Positions 12,022-22,438 of a stretch of 64,000 bases of DNA are shown here, one piece after another. The stretch is from contig JAHLEZ010000007.1 of the NCBI GenBank assembly GCA_020726505.1, positions 1,674,001 through 1,738,000 on the forward strand, written 5' to 3'. The notes beneath the pieces are model-generated. The model ran no database searches. It was not told the origin of the DNA and worked only from the letters and a program-made list of their open reading frames with translations. The translations under genes and the position numbers were made by a program. Numbering within the stretch: the first letter of the stretch is position 1; each line of letters starts with the position of its first letter. The DNA comes from Leptodontidium sp. MPI-SDFR-AT-0119. Taxonomy: Eukaryota; Ascomycota; Leotiomycetes; Helotiales; Leptodontidiaceae.

Positions 12022-12255
12022 GGTATCTTATTAAACTGTAATTCTTATATTATCAGGCGACATTTGTTTTTTTAGGTAGTGGCTATTAATAAAGTCAAGG
12101 ACAATATACGTGAAAACTAAGAATCTCTTCTTATTATTTATTACGCGGTTAGTAATAAGCTTTATTATTTATTTTGTATTATTAACACAGAACGCATTAG
12201 ATAACCGGATAAATATAATCTCTACGACTAAAACCTCGCTAATGACTTATGGTCT
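12022..12255 (+). repeat. 234-bp dispersed repeat, copy A (AT-shifted)
   Basis: This aligns along its whole length with 14864-15096 in direct orientation. Nearly all differences are transitions, with A or T in this copy where the other has G or C, giving a strongly AT-biased sequence. That is the pattern expected after repeat-induced point mutation. The left edge lies just after the helo-like gene; the right edge abuts the RTA1 remnant. No terminal inverted repeats are evident, so a solo LTR or other retroelement fragment is more likely than a DNA transposon. Confidence 0.75.
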
Positions 12256-12963
12256 AACACGGATAATCCACTTCTTTCTCCTAGTACACAGCATCTTCTC
12301 CATCCCCGCCGCAGTCCTCTCTTTCGCGTTCGTCTCGTTAGATTTCATCTCCTTCATCATCCAGCTCGTTGGCGGCTCATACGCTGGGCCCACTGCCCCA
12401 GTAGAAGAGCAGATGAAAGGCGTGTATATCTATATGGGTGGTATCGGACTACAGCAGTTCTTTATATTTATGTTTTTAGGTCTGGCGGTGAAGTTCCATT
12501 TGATGATGGTGCGGCTGGAGCGGGTGGGGGTTGCGAAGCGCGGGTGGAAGAGGTTGCTTTGGACGCTGTAAGCGAGATTGGCGTTTATTTCTGTAAGTTC
12601 TCTCTTTTTGCTTTGCCGAACCGTGCGAGGCCTAACAACATGGAATAGATCTGCATTTTCTTCCGGCTCGTAGAATTTTCAGCTGGCCAGACGTCGTCCA
12701 ATCATCTCCAGTTCCACGACTATTACTTTTATATTCTCGAGGCAGTCCCCATGTTTTTTGCGATCCTTTGCTATAATCTCACGCACCCGGGAAACATCCT
12801 TATAGGACCCGAGGCTGAACTTCCGGGCTTGTGGGGGATGTTTAAAGAGAAGTTGTGTCGTGGAAGGAGACGGAGAAAGAGAAAGATTCTTGTTGATGAG
12901 GATAGTCAGGAGTTGATTGGTAAATATGCGGTCATGGGGGACGGTAAGGAGCCTGTGAGATAA
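12256..12963 (+). pseudogene. RTA1-like membrane protein, 5'-truncated remnant
   Basis: The visible half encodes the last membrane segments of an RTA1-family (lipid-translocating exporter-like) protein: SFAFVSLDFISFIIQLVGG, a GGIGLQQFFIFMFLGLA segment, then after an intron (12593-12648) FFRLVEFSAGQ, DYYFYILEAVPMFFAIL and NLTHPGNILIGPE, ending with a basic tail. The first three or so membrane helices are missing, replaced at about 12255 by the 234-bp repeat. A TAA at 12569-12571 interrupts the frame (LLWTL-stop-ARLAFIS) just before the intron. RTA1 proteins are seven-helix fungal membrane proteins linked to lipid and drug stress. The repeat happens to continue the same frame upstream, forming a chimeric open frame from 12110. 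Confidence 0.75.
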
Positions 12964-13564
12964 AGGGAACTTCTAGACATCGATGGCAACCTCTAAGGGA
13001 TTTGACGGTGCTGAGGGTCAATTAAAGAACGAATAGAAAGAGGGGTATGGCGTTTTGGTGGCATTTAAATTCTATGTAGGGCTTTAAATTTAGTGCGTTC
13101 TCTAGGGAATAATGCGCTTGACGGCTGATCTGTCAATCGGTTACCTTACAAAATGGAATGCAAGATATCAGATTGTCTCACTGCTTGTGAGATATCAAGA
13201 AGTGCTTTTAATACTGTTTCTAGAGCCGCTCTGTTTACCTTGAAAAGTTTTCTGGATTACTTCCAAGAGTTTCATCGATCTTAATGCCTCACAGCTTGTG
13301 AGAAAATGATACCTCATAACCCAATATCTACGGTGCTCCGATCCTGCTTCGGTGGATTTGCACCACAGAAATCGGAAGACTGCTTCGTGCCTCGTAGCCG
13401 GGAAGGACATTCTGGAGAGGGTGATCACTTGCAGCCTCGTCGCCCGAAAAGCGACGAGAATAGGAAGAAAGCTCCAAATGAAGGATGGTGGGTTATTGGG
13501 ACATTTTTGTAGATTGACTTGCATCCAAACCTCAATCAACCGCAGATTCGCACCGGGACCCTCC
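12964..13564. other. Intergenic, no gene recognised
   Basis: This is the downstream flank of the RTA1 remnant and the 3' flank of the F-box gene. Frames here run into the F-box gene in the wrong phase and look spurious. Confidence 0.45.
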
Positions 13565-14203
13565 TCAATCATTAGTCTCCCAGAAATGTTCATCATAACA
13601 GTCATCGAGATCATCCCACGGGTCGTACTCGCGTCTCCTTGACCGTCTCCTATTGACCTTAGCCCTACGCCTAGCAGCCGCAAGTTTCAACACAGGGGGG
13701 CATTTGCAATCGATACGCGCATGGCATCCAGTACAAAGCCCCGAGCCTATACAACCGACCTCCGAAGTATATTTCCTACAGTCCCTGCATATAACATGTC
13801 GTTTGCCGCCCACTGTGATCTCCGCGCCGGGCGAGTACCGCGTTGTTCGTGGCTTTGGATTCAAGCCGCAGTCGACACAGAACCGTTTATGAGGTTCCTT
13901 GCCGTTGATCCCTTTCGGTCCTTTCATCATCGCATCCGCGAACTTGCGACTCGATCGAAGGCGGCAACAGTCCATGCACGCATAGAGACTATGACTCTCG
14001 GCCCATGGGGTTCGTTCTGTTGCCAGAAGCTCTTTGTGGGTAGGATATTTGACGAGAGCAGCAAAGTGTCTGTTTGTGATCTTCAAGGCGAGCTTTGAAC
14101 GGGCGTCGAGGGCTTCGATGATCCCACTCTGAAGCTCCACTGGCAAGGATACCAGCCTTGACGGCCCTGACAGGGGTTTCCAATTGGGGTTCCACACTGG
14201 CAT
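13565..14203 (-). CDS. F-box protein with cysteine-rich C-terminus
   Basis: One exon of 212 residues. An F-box-like region sits at residues about 15-60 (SRLVSLPVELQSGIIEALDARSKLALKITNRHF), matching the LPxEL...L....L.L...N/C pattern of fungal F-boxes. A cysteine-rich stretch follows (CMDCCRLR, RFCVDCG, CRDCRKY, CTGCHARIDCKC), likely zinc-binding and common in this ascomycete family. The C-terminus turns basic (RRRAKVNRRRSRRRE) and then acidic. The predicted role is substrate adaptor of an SCF ubiquitin ligase through Skp1; the target is unknown. The ATG at 14201-14203 opens directly into conserved-looking sequence. The gene is intact although the loci on its left are decayed. Confidence 0.8.
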   Translation of the reverse strand: MPVWNPNWKPLSGPSRLVSLPVELQSGIIEALDARSKLALKITNRHFAALVKYPTHKELLATERTPWAESHSLYACMDCCRLRSSRKFADAMMKGPKGINGKEPHKRFCVDCGLNPKPRTTRYSPGAEITVGGKRHVICRDCRKYTSEVGCIGSGLCTGCHARIDCKCPPVLKLAAARRRAKVNRRRSRRREYDPWDDLDDCYDEHFWETND

Positions 14204-14478
14204 CTTGCGACCGATCGCGTTTCTTCGAATGTGGAGGTAGGGAGGGTCGCGACTGTCAAAATAACCAATTCCTTAACTTGCACTTTGTTCTCGAAACCTC
14301 AGAGAGAACATGTTATGGGGTGGACTTGTCGTCTTCTGCGAAGGTGCTGCTCAGCCCCACTTTCGCGGCGGGCCACCCGATGGCTTGCAGCATCTTTTAG
14401 GTGAGCCTAAGCGGCACCAGAAAGCATTGCGGGATCGTTCTAGGGTTTCACAGATAGTAGACAAGAAATTGTATAAGT

Positions 14479-14802
14479 ATGGAATGGGACAGGTATGAAG
14501 TAAAGCTTTCGGAGGGGCATAGACGTGACGCCGGGTCCCAGAATTCCAACTCGCAGCCTTCAAGTCCTTCGCATCAAACGAGACCTGACGTTTGCAAAGC
14601 CCGGCTAGGGTTCGAAGACGAGGTCCGTTCGTTGGGGATAGCTTTGCCTAGAGCTGGACAGGTAGTTACCCTTCCCACGAATCCTCCAAGGCGGAGGTCG
14701 TCTCGAGCGGAAGCTACGAGATCATACAATCACAATGCTCCAAGAGGGTTCGAAAATGATGTCCGTTCATCCGGGATAGCTCCATCTGCACCAAAGCAGT
14801 AG
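14479..14802 (+). CDS. Doubtful short frame with an internal duplicated segment
   Basis: A frame of 107 residues, Ser/Arg/Pro-rich, contains two related segments, GFEDEVRSLGIALP and GFENDVRSSGIAPS, 46 codons apart. The DNA copies are at 14609-14648 and 14747-14786. I recognise no family. It may be part of a spliced gene or a non-coding tandem remnant. It ends about 60 bp before repeat copy B. Confidence 0.25.
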   Translation: MEWDRYEVKLSEGHRRDAGSQNSNSQPSSPSHQTRPDVCKARLGFEDEVRSLGIALPRAGQVVTLPTNPPRRRSSRAEATRSYNHNAPRGFENDVRSSGIAPSAPKQ

Positions 14803-14863
14803 TTGCTCACGTTCGGAGACTAAGACGGAACCAGCGAAAGGGAAAATTAATCCTGAGTCTATG

Positions 14864-15096
14864 GGTATCCTGTTGAACTGCAATTCTTGTCTCGTCAGGC
14901 GACATCTACTTTTCAGATGGTGACTATTAGTATAGTCCGGGACAGTATGCGTTAAAACTGAGGATAGCTTCTTATCATTCGTTGCGCGGCTGGTAGTGAG
15001 CTTTGTTGTTTGTTTTGCATTATTGGTGCGGAACCCGTTAGATGATCGGATGGATGTAATCCCTACGACCAAAACTTCGCTGATGACTTATGATCC
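14864..15096 (+). repeat. 234-bp dispersed repeat, copy B (less mutated)
   Basis: Direct-orientation partner of 12022-12255. This copy keeps G and C at positions where copy A has A and T, so it is closer to the ancestral sequence. A frame runs through both copies in the same phase (PTTKTSLMTY here, STTKTSLMTY in copy A). Flanks on both sides are unrelated between copies, so the ends are about where the similarity stops. No target-site duplication is obvious. Confidence 0.75.
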
Positions 15097-16214
15097 TCTT
15101 CTAATTTTCAAAACCTTGGGGGTGCGAAGCCATTCTGCACAAACCGAACCTGTCCCCGTTTCGATCCGAGGTACCGATCTGCGTGGAGATCTTGCATGAA
15201 TTTACGTTTCACAGTAATTATAAGACGGATTATGGTTCTTGAATAGCGGTAAGGGCCTTCAGTTCGGACGAGATTCCTTTGTAAGCAGTAGGATAAGGAT
15301 GCACTTATTGGGACCGGGTGATGGAGGAATACTATTACGCTGTAAATTGAGACCCTTTGTAGATCGGCCACAGGGGCCACGAAATACATTCGATTTTTTC
15401 GTACAAAAAGCTTAGGGTATCTCTGGGTGGCTACGGAACATGGCTTACCAAAAATATTAAGAAGCAATACGGTGAGTATAGATTTTATGATGGTTCAAAT
15501 CAAAGTACAGTACCTATTATTTACTCCTGCACACAAGAATGGGCATTACCCGTTTTTGTATTTCAAAATAACAATGGGCTTTCAGTAGGCTTCATGGGAG
15601 TCCGGGTAATCGCGATGAGATTCTTCTTGCGCTGCTTTTGGAAGATACGGCATTTCATGTCAGGTGTTCTGAGGGAAGACACCTTTGAAAGGATGAACAT
15701 ACAACATAGTCTGTCTTTTTCAAAGCATTACTAAAGCGTTTTACAGAATTTGCCATCATTCAAATGAGAAGCACTCCCTTCAGGTACAATTCTCTTTTGA
15801 TGTCAACAAGGATTAAGCGAGCTTTCTCACAACACTCCACCTCAAATCTCCATGAACATTAAATTTTTGTGACATAACATCCCCATGTGCATAGATCCAA
15901 ATAGCTATAGATTCAAGTAGAAACCTGCGTAGTTAGGTTTGACGCTGAAGATGTACCAGGATTCGTTGTATAGATATTTATTTCTTCGAATTCCACCATC
16001 TGGTAGTTTTAGATAGATGCAGTTTGTCACTTTAGGTTAAAGTCACGCAAGATCAACACAGAAGCCACAGAATACTAGAAACAGACTTTTAATAACGCTA
16101 CGTAAGAAAGGTAAAGACAGACAGAAGCTACGCGATACGAAAGAAAGCTATGAGCAAAACAAAAACTCAAATGCCTATCCTACCCATCCCCTTCTCAAGC
16201 ACATCAGTAGTTCT
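15097..16214. other. Intergenic, no gene recognised
   Basis: AT-rich sequence with only short frames. No family resemblance, inverted repeats or RNA gene were noticed. Confidence 0.45.
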
Positions 16215-16549
16215 TCACTGATACTGAATCGATGGACCAGGGACGGGAGGCGAACTGTTGGTGATCTTCGTTCCGTAAGCATTCACATCGTAGCAATCCT
16301 TGCAGCGGTTGTGAGCACGGCAGTTTGCGCAAAGCTGTACCGTGTTTGGGTTGAAAGCATCGTTGGTGAAATTCTTCTCGTTCATCCCGTAGTCGTTGTT
16401 GCACTGGACGAGTTCGTTAGTATGCTTTTTGCTATTTTGAGATTGTGTAGAGAGGGTCATGGGGATGGAGATAGGGGGGGGTTTTAGAAAGGGGGACGTA
16501 CGGAGCAACAGACCCAGCGATAGATAACTCGAGAGTTTCGATCTGACAT
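16215..16549 (-). CDS. Cysteine-rich small protein, 78 residues, two exons
   Basis: Exon 1 is 16502-16549 (16 codons) and exon 2 is 16215-16403. The 98-nt intron 16404-16501 starts GTACGT and carries an ACTAAC branch site 13 nt before its terminal CAG. Splicing is phase 0 and joins VCCS to CNNDYG. The product begins MSDRNSRVIYRWVCC and has cysteines as CC-x-C, then LCANC, RCKDC: three to four CxC/CxxC pairs suited to binding one or two zinc ions. There is no signal peptide, so it is probably cytoplasmic or nuclear. The C-terminus is Pro/Ser-rich. I recognise no named family. A poly-A tract lies immediately upstream of the ATG. Splice signals and cysteine spacing are the evidence for a real gene. 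Confidence 0.65.
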
Positions 16550-16673
16550 TTTTTTTTTTTGGTATTATTGGGGTTAGATTCAAATGGACGGTGATGGTGA
16601 TGGTGAATGTAGGACTGCTCTGACTTGGAATATTTGCTTCCTATATACTGAACTGTGTTCTTTGTTTGAATAA

Positions 16674-16910
16674 TATTGAAGATAGTCTTTGCACTTCTTA
16701 GACCCATGAACAGCATTCTGTTCTGAGTTACTGGATGGTTTCCATTGTTGAATTAAAAATAAATATTGAAGCTAATGTTAGCATTTCTTTGACTCCAAGA
16801 CAACATTTTGTTCTCAAGTACTGACCTGTTCCCATCGTTCTAAGAAAATTGCAGCTAAGATTAGAATTTCTTGGACTTGAAGACAATGATTCCTTTTCTG
16901 AGATAAATAA
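16674..16910. repeat. Degenerate tandem repeat, three units of 83-90 bp
   Basis: Units start near 16674, 16764 and 16847. Each carries an ATTG-AGCT-like start, a TTTCTTGGACTC-like centre, a GACAACATTTTGTTCT-like part and a CCCATCGTTCTAA-like end. The units have diverged with substitutions and small gaps. On the minus strand they give related hydrophobic peptides (EILILAAIFLERWE, EMLTLASIFIFNST), so this may once have been coding. Confidence 0.55.
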
Positions 16911-19007
16911 TGAAGGCTTTTCGCGGTCGAACAATTTGGCTTGTTCATATTATCCTTTATCATGAGACCCCAGACCTTATAAGCACCATCACGATTTACT
17001 GCTCGTTCTAGTGGGCGAGGGTTAGTGGAAAGACTGAGATCGTACCGGTGTGAATACCAGGCAAAGTATGGATACTGTGAATCCATTGTTTGGAAGCAGT
17101 CAACTTTCTCAAGTGTGAATAGCACAGGGACGCTTTCCAGCTTCTCACCCACTGACCGACTTTATATAAATACTTCCCTGTTTCTCAGCTCTGTCCTTCA
17201 TACAGACAGGAGGTCAAGGGCGTCCTAGGATTCATGTGTGCTCACAAGCGTGCTTCCAGTCCCCTCCTTCTCCTTTCCTTAATTTTTCTATTCCTTTCGA
17301 ATTAACGCTTCGTAAAGGAAAAATTCCAACATGGTGATACGTCAACTCTTCCACTCATCCGTCCATCCTTGCGGAAGTTGAGATTTGATCTACCGTCAAC
17401 TTTCTTCTCACTGTCAAATCATCTCCTGCTGCCAAAGTACGCACCCGCAATCTTATTGGCACAGAACAGACCTTCTCACAACCGTGGACTCAAAGCACTC
17501 CTGCTTTCTTCCCTCGGAGGTACAACTAAGGCAGACCTGACCAAGTCGACCAGTCACTCTATACCCCATTCCTCTGATTCCACACACCCGCATGTTCTTG
17601 TCTGCATTTGTCTCCAAGATTTGAGGAACTCGAACTTGCGAGTCCCAGTTCAATAAATACCATTACCTTGACACAATTCACCAACACACCAGGCAAGTGC
17701 GCAATGCGAGTGACGTAAAATATGCTAGTTCCCACTCACTTGAACGGAAGAGAGAGCATTCTCCTATATAAAACACCCAACCTGACCTATTTATTTCTGT
17801 TTCTTCAGAATCGGTGCAAGACTGCGGTCGAGACTGAGGACAAGAGGTGGTCTGGCAGTAGTTGAAAGATGACGCATGCCTGGCTTTGATTTTCGAAAGG
17901 CTTCAGCTTCGGCTTGAGGATTTCAAAAGAGGTGAGGTAAAGCCTACGTCTTCTAAACCTTCTGGACTACGCTGCTTGATGTTCAAAGCGGAAACGGGAG
18001 GGATTTTGCTGTCATCCCTTGTATTGCTGTCACCGTTGACAGTTGGCGTAGACAAGACGGACATCTCGTCCATACTAACTTGGGCTTCCCCCACTCTCTT
18101 CCCCCAACCCGTCCTTCTCCTTTCAAAGGGTTCCTTACATTCATGACCGTGATCCACCCAAAAGTGATCCCGAGACCTGTCCTCCCACAGCATATCTCAT
18201 CTTCAGCTGCGTTCGTTTTGGGGTTATTCTATTTTAAAAGACTCCGACTCCCCTGTGCTTTATATATCCCTCATCCATCAACTCATACTCATATTCATAA
18301 TCCCGAAACCAACAATTCCCTTCACAATCACTACCTGCCCTCGCAGATTCACCCCAGAACCCGAGACGTGGCAGTCGAAGAATAGGTATTTAAGGGGCAA
18401 CTCGACGCTGGCAATTTCCCCCGCTTGACGAATCACGAATGACCAAGGGGCATCTCGCCGCATGGGCCGAGACAGTATGACTTTGCAAAGATGTGGAGAT
18501 CTTTCGTTATTGTTTGTCCTCTTGTTATGTGTAAGAAAGAGGAGGGGGCGGGGCAGGGAACAAATATCGCGGTGCTTGAGCACAGAGATGAATCACTTCC
18601 CTTTGGTCTCTGCTATTGCTGTCAGGGACAGCTTTTGCTGTCATTTGATAAGGTATCATGGGAGGCTTGATGAGAATTGCCTTTTGATACTTGTAGAAGG
18701 ATGTGAGACGACATTACCTTCCGGTCTGAATTGGCACGCCACTGGGCGACAGAAATTTCCAAGAAGAACAGTATAGGAAGTAATATGTTGCTCCTTGGAT
18801 GTGGTGTTCTCAAGATCGGCTTACTTTTGGCACGGAGTCGGGAGACCTCTGGAGTCATGGGTATTCTTTATAGTATTTCACAGCTAGAATGCCATCGTGC
18901 AAAGAGCAACGCAAATGTAAGTTAGCCATCGAGCATACCTAGCCCGTGCCATGAACCCTCTAAACGCCATCATAATGCATATCCATGTCCTCGTCTCTCT
19001 ATACCCC
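16911..19007. other. Intergenic, no gene recognised
   Basis: About 2.1 kb with short frames on both strands. A minus-strand frame of about 110 residues (16814-17152) runs into the tandem repeat and could be a remnant. A TATA-like TTTATATAAAT lies near 17161. No family was recognised. Confidence 0.4.
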
Positions 19008-19910
19008 TCAAGCCTTCTTAAAGCCACTGCTCTTCTCCAACCAAGTACCAAAGTCTTGCAGACCAGGATATTCCTTCCTAGCAGCCGCAATATCAACCGC
19101 ATAACCATCCTTCTCGAACCACTGGAACATAGCACCGAGATCCTTCATAGCAAACTTGACCAAAGTGCCCACAGCACAGAAAGTAGTTGGCATATCAACA
19201 CCCATGCGCTCCTTGAAGACCTTACAAGCCTGCTCGTAATTCAGCTCATCTCCTGCAATACCAATCTTCTTGCCAGCGTATTTATCCCGGTTGAGAAGAG
19301 CAGTGGCGGCGAAATAGCCAATGTCGCTCGCAGCAACGAGCTGGACGGGCTTCTTGCCGACCTGGTTCCACATAGCGGTAAAGCCCTTGCCGGCAAAGTC
19401 TGGAGTGAGATTGTCCATGAACGTGACGGGTCTGAGGATCGTCCACTTCATTTCTGTGCCCTCTGCCATGCCACGCAAGTGTAGTTCGATTCGGTGCTTG
19501 GTAGCGATGTGTGGGACTGGTGTGGCGTTTGTATCTGAGACCTTCTCTCCTCCTCGGTCTGCAGATGTGAAGACAAAGTGCTTGACGTTGTTCTCAAGAC
19601 TGGCTTTGATGAGGCCATCTGCCTGGGCTTCCTCTGCACCGGCAGGTCCGTGGACCGTGACGCAGAAGACGGCATCGATAGGGTATGGGGAGTCTTTGAA
19701 GATGGCATCAGGAGCTGTGGGGTCGCCGGAGAGAGGCTCGACTCGGGAGTCTAGAGCTGCGAGGGATTTGGCTTTTGCGGAGGAGGCATTGCGTGTGAGG
19801 GCGAGGATATGAGCATCGGAAGGGAGGGAGGGGTCGGCGAGGAGAGCCTTGACGACGGAGCTTCCTTGGGTGCCGGTTGCACCAACGATGAGGAAGGTTT
19901 TGGAGGCCAT
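19008..19910 (-). CDS. NmrA-like NAD(P)-binding protein
   Basis: One exon of 300 residues. The N-terminus is a Rossmann dinucleotide-binding motif (FLIVGATGTQGSSVVKALL). It is followed by ALTRN (cofactor-specificity strand end), VFCVTVHGPAG, HFVFTSADRGG and ILRPVTFMDNL, which are the ordered landmarks of the NmrA/HSCARG family of atypical short-chain dehydrogenases. The usual catalytic Tyr-x3-Lys is not evident, consistent with a redox sensor or regulator, or an isoflavone-reductase-like enzyme. NmrA itself represses nitrogen-catabolic GATA factors, but this family is large and this member need not share that role. Length is normal. The upstream region has no linked pathway gene. Confidence 0.85.
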   Translation of the reverse strand: MASKTFLIVGATGTQGSSVVKALLADPSLPSDAHILALTRNASSAKAKSLAALDSRVEPLSGDPTAPDAIFKDSPYPIDAVFCVTVHGPAGAEEAQADGLIKASLENNVKHFVFTSADRGGEKVSDTNATPVPHIATKHRIELHLRGMAEGTEMKWTILRPVTFMDNLTPDFAGKGFTAMWNQVGKKPVQLVAASDIGYFAATALLNRDKYAGKKIGIAGDELNYEQACKVFKERMGVDMPTTFCAVGTLVKFAMKDLGAMFQWFEKDGYAVDIAAARKEYPGLQDFGTWLEKSSGFKKA

Positions 19911-20995
19911 TTCGAAGATGGTGGTGTTGAAGTGGGGTCTGAATGTAATGAGGAGTTGGTTGATGGGAGTTGTTTATCTGAAGGCTGGCTAGTGCTGACG
20001 GTCTCGACTTCGGATATCTTGTGAAGCTGGAGCTTGTGAACTGGCCAAGGGGATCGAGCAGTATTTGTAGGAGCTTGACGTTGTTTGTTTGTTTGCTGTC
20101 TGTAGCTTGTGACAGCGTCGCTGGGGGGGAAGGGGGAGGCTGAGACAAGACAAGGCTGGATGGATGAAGTCAATGCGGGGTTGTTGAGGCACAGATGGGT
20201 GGCAGGCACTCAGTCAGGAACAAGCTGCTGATTGGAGTGAATAATCTGGAAGGGGGTGGGTGGGTGTATGTCGTTGTGTGAAGGTGCGACTTGTGAGTGA
20301 TGATTGGAATGGGAGTGAAGTGGAGGAAATGTATCATGGTGAGGCCATTACTTATGGTTACTCAGAGCCGGACAGTTGTACAATCTGAAGTCCATGATGC
20401 CTGGTCTCCGGCCGTAAACTAGATTGATTCCAACAAGCATCATCGGATTTGTTGGTTGGTTGTCGTTGGTGGAAGGATTGTCTGAAACTCTGCTCAGGCT
20501 GCTCAGCCCTGCATTGCGGCGTGAAAAGAGGTGGCGGGGAGATTCTGTTCCGACCACGTGAGGAAAGAGTGAGTATTTCGGGGTTAAATTTGGGTCGAGG
20601 TTTCTGCTTCTGCATCATCGTCATATTTCGGGACAACTTGGAGTACGGGTTTCTACTGGGATTGGCGACGACCGAAATATCTCGAAGAATCTCTTTCTGT
20701 CTCCGAGCAGAGATGGTTGGGAACGTACCAAGTCAAAAAACAACCTGGTACCTATCCACTAAGAGCAGACAAATTTGAAGAAGTTATTGACGAAGCCAGG
20801 ACTGTTTTCTTATTTGTGCGAAGCAATTGTACAAGTGCTGCTCGGCTATCATTTCAGAAAGCTGATTGCCATCTCCTTGCACACTTCAATGGGATCTTTT
20901 CTTTCATGTTCTTACCAGCAGATACAGCGTTGCAACGGCCAAATGTTCCACATTCAATCCCCTCAGCTATCAGATACATTTATAGACCATCGTAA
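19911..20995. other. Intergenic, no gene recognised
   Basis: Promoter side of the NmrA-like gene and 3' side of the next gene. Short frames only. Confidence 0.45.
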
Positions 20996-22438
20996 TCAAG
21001 CACAGTTTGAGACAGTGGCCGGCTCCAAATTAACCATCCCAATGCTCTCCCTTCGACCTTCGCCAGATGCCCTCCTCACTACAGCCTCAATATTACCAGA
21101 AAGTCCACGCAGTGATCCTCTTCTGGTCGTATCAATTCCTGTCGGCATATGAGGACTCATCAAGATTGCTCCAAGATCCTTCCTAACAGTAGCAACCATG
21201 CACTTGAACGCAGTTGTTTGCAAAGGGGAAACATTGTCTGCCTTTGCTGACTCCGTCATCTTCGTAACATCCTCCCATGTTGCATCAATCGCGAAGCTGT
21301 CCTTGAGCCACTTCTGGATGGTCGACGAGGTCTTTCTGGAGTCAAGTGTGAGGGTAGGGAGGAGTCGTAGCCAAGAGGAGATTGTGAGAGTTGTGGAGAA
21401 TGCTGAAGAGACCGAGTTTTCGCGCGCTGTAGACGGACTTTGGGCGATTTCAATCTCTCTAGGGGTGCTCTGAGGTTGGTCTGCGTCTGCAGGTCTAGTC
21501 GATACTAGATCCGCGCTGGGTGTAGCCACAGGTGGTGCTGGGTTAATGGCGTCAGAAGGTGTTGAGACTTGACCAGCGTTTGTAGTTGTATTCGATACAA
21601 CATCTCTGCTTGACGCGTTGTCCTCTGATGCAGGTAGAGCAGGTCTCTTGGGGCTTGGCTGGTCATTGTCTTGGCTACCATCGTTCTTTCGTTTCCGTGG
21701 GTTCCCCTTTGGTGAGATCGAAACTGTTGGAGAACATGGAGCATCCTTCTTTGGACAACACTTGAAGCACAGCATCTGTCTCCAGGTGTTTGTCTCAAAG
21801 ACGGAGATCTTGTTCAAGGCACTGAACCGTTGGAGCAACTTCACCACGTCCTTGGTAATGTAGAATCCGAAAATCAACATGACTGCGTCCTTGACCTTCT
21901 CAATATTTCCGTCCTCCGAGATGTTGAGAGAGTGGTTCTCCCAGGACGTCAAGATCTCCTTGGGTGTTGGCTCAACGTGCTTGTAGACCGGGGCGTCGTC
22001 CTTGAACTTGTTCTGCCAATGATATTGTGTAGATAGTCCAATAATGATGGCCCTCTTCACCATATCCGACTTGCTTTTGGTGTCAACGAGCTGGAGGATA
22101 TACTCGAATGACATGGGGCTGCTCTTTCCGTGGAAGGGAGGACCCAGGGGGTGGATTGCCCATTCGATCTTGAAATCCGCGCTATAGGCCCGGGAGTTGA
22201 AGTAGCAGTAGACATCTACGCACTCCTTGTGGTTCCAACCAAGGTGTAGTCGTGGATACCTATTGGGGTTAGTAGAGATCAAGGATTTGATGCAGATTGA
22301 AACCTGCCATTCTTTAGCAGACGGTCTGATGTTATCCTCTTTAGGTCGGTTGGATATCGTTGCTGCACTGGCAAGGCTGGATTCGGAGGAATCTGTGATC
22401 GCCATGGATCGTTTCCGATCGGGCGCTGGAAGATCCAT
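20996..22438 (-). CDS. Unknown fungal protein with disordered middle
   Basis: A continuous frame of 480 residues. The N-terminal half (about 40-240) looks folded: YPRLHLGWNHKECVDVYCYF, KIEWAIHPLGPPF, VKRAIIIGLSTQYHW, DAVMLIFGFYITKDVVKLL and a CFKCC pair. Residues about 245-350 are Ser/Pro/Thr/Ala-rich with basic patches (PRKRKND, SPKRPA) and look disordered and nuclear-localising. The C-terminus (TSSTIQKWLKDSFAIDATWEDVTKM) is helical. No family was recognised. A 63-nt in-frame stretch near 22260-22322 ends with a CTACTAAC branch-like site and TAG, so a short intron there would also keep the frame (RP joined to YPRLHL); its donor GTCTGC is weak. Confidence 0.65.
   Translation of the reverse strand: MDLPAPDRKRSMAITDSSESSLASAATISNRPKEDNIRPSAKEWQVSICIKSLISTNPNRYPRLHLGWNHKECVDVYCYFNSRAYSADFKIEWAIHPLGPPFHGKSSPMSFEYILQLVDTKSKSDMVKRAIIIGLSTQYHWQNKFKDDAPVYKHVEPTPKEILTSWENHSLNISEDGNIEKVKDAVMLIFGFYITKDVVKLLQRFSALNKISVFETNTWRQMLCFKCCPKKDAPCSPTVSISPKGNPRKRKNDGSQDNDQPSPKRPALPASEDNASSRDVVSNTTTNAGQVSTPSDAINPAPPVATPSADLVSTRPADADQPQSTPREIEIAQSPSTARENSVSSAFSTTLTISSWLRLLPTLTLDSRKTSSTIQKWLKDSFAIDATWEDVTKMTESAKADNVSPLQTTAFKCMVATVRKDLGAILMSPHMPTGIDTTRRGSLRGLSGNIEAVVRRASGEGRRESIGMVNLEPATVSNCA

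Noticed and set aside
13195..13683. Minus-strand frame of 162 residues overlapping the F-box gene end
   Set aside because: It overlaps the F-box gene in another phase and reads as a shadow; the F-box frame has the domain evidence.
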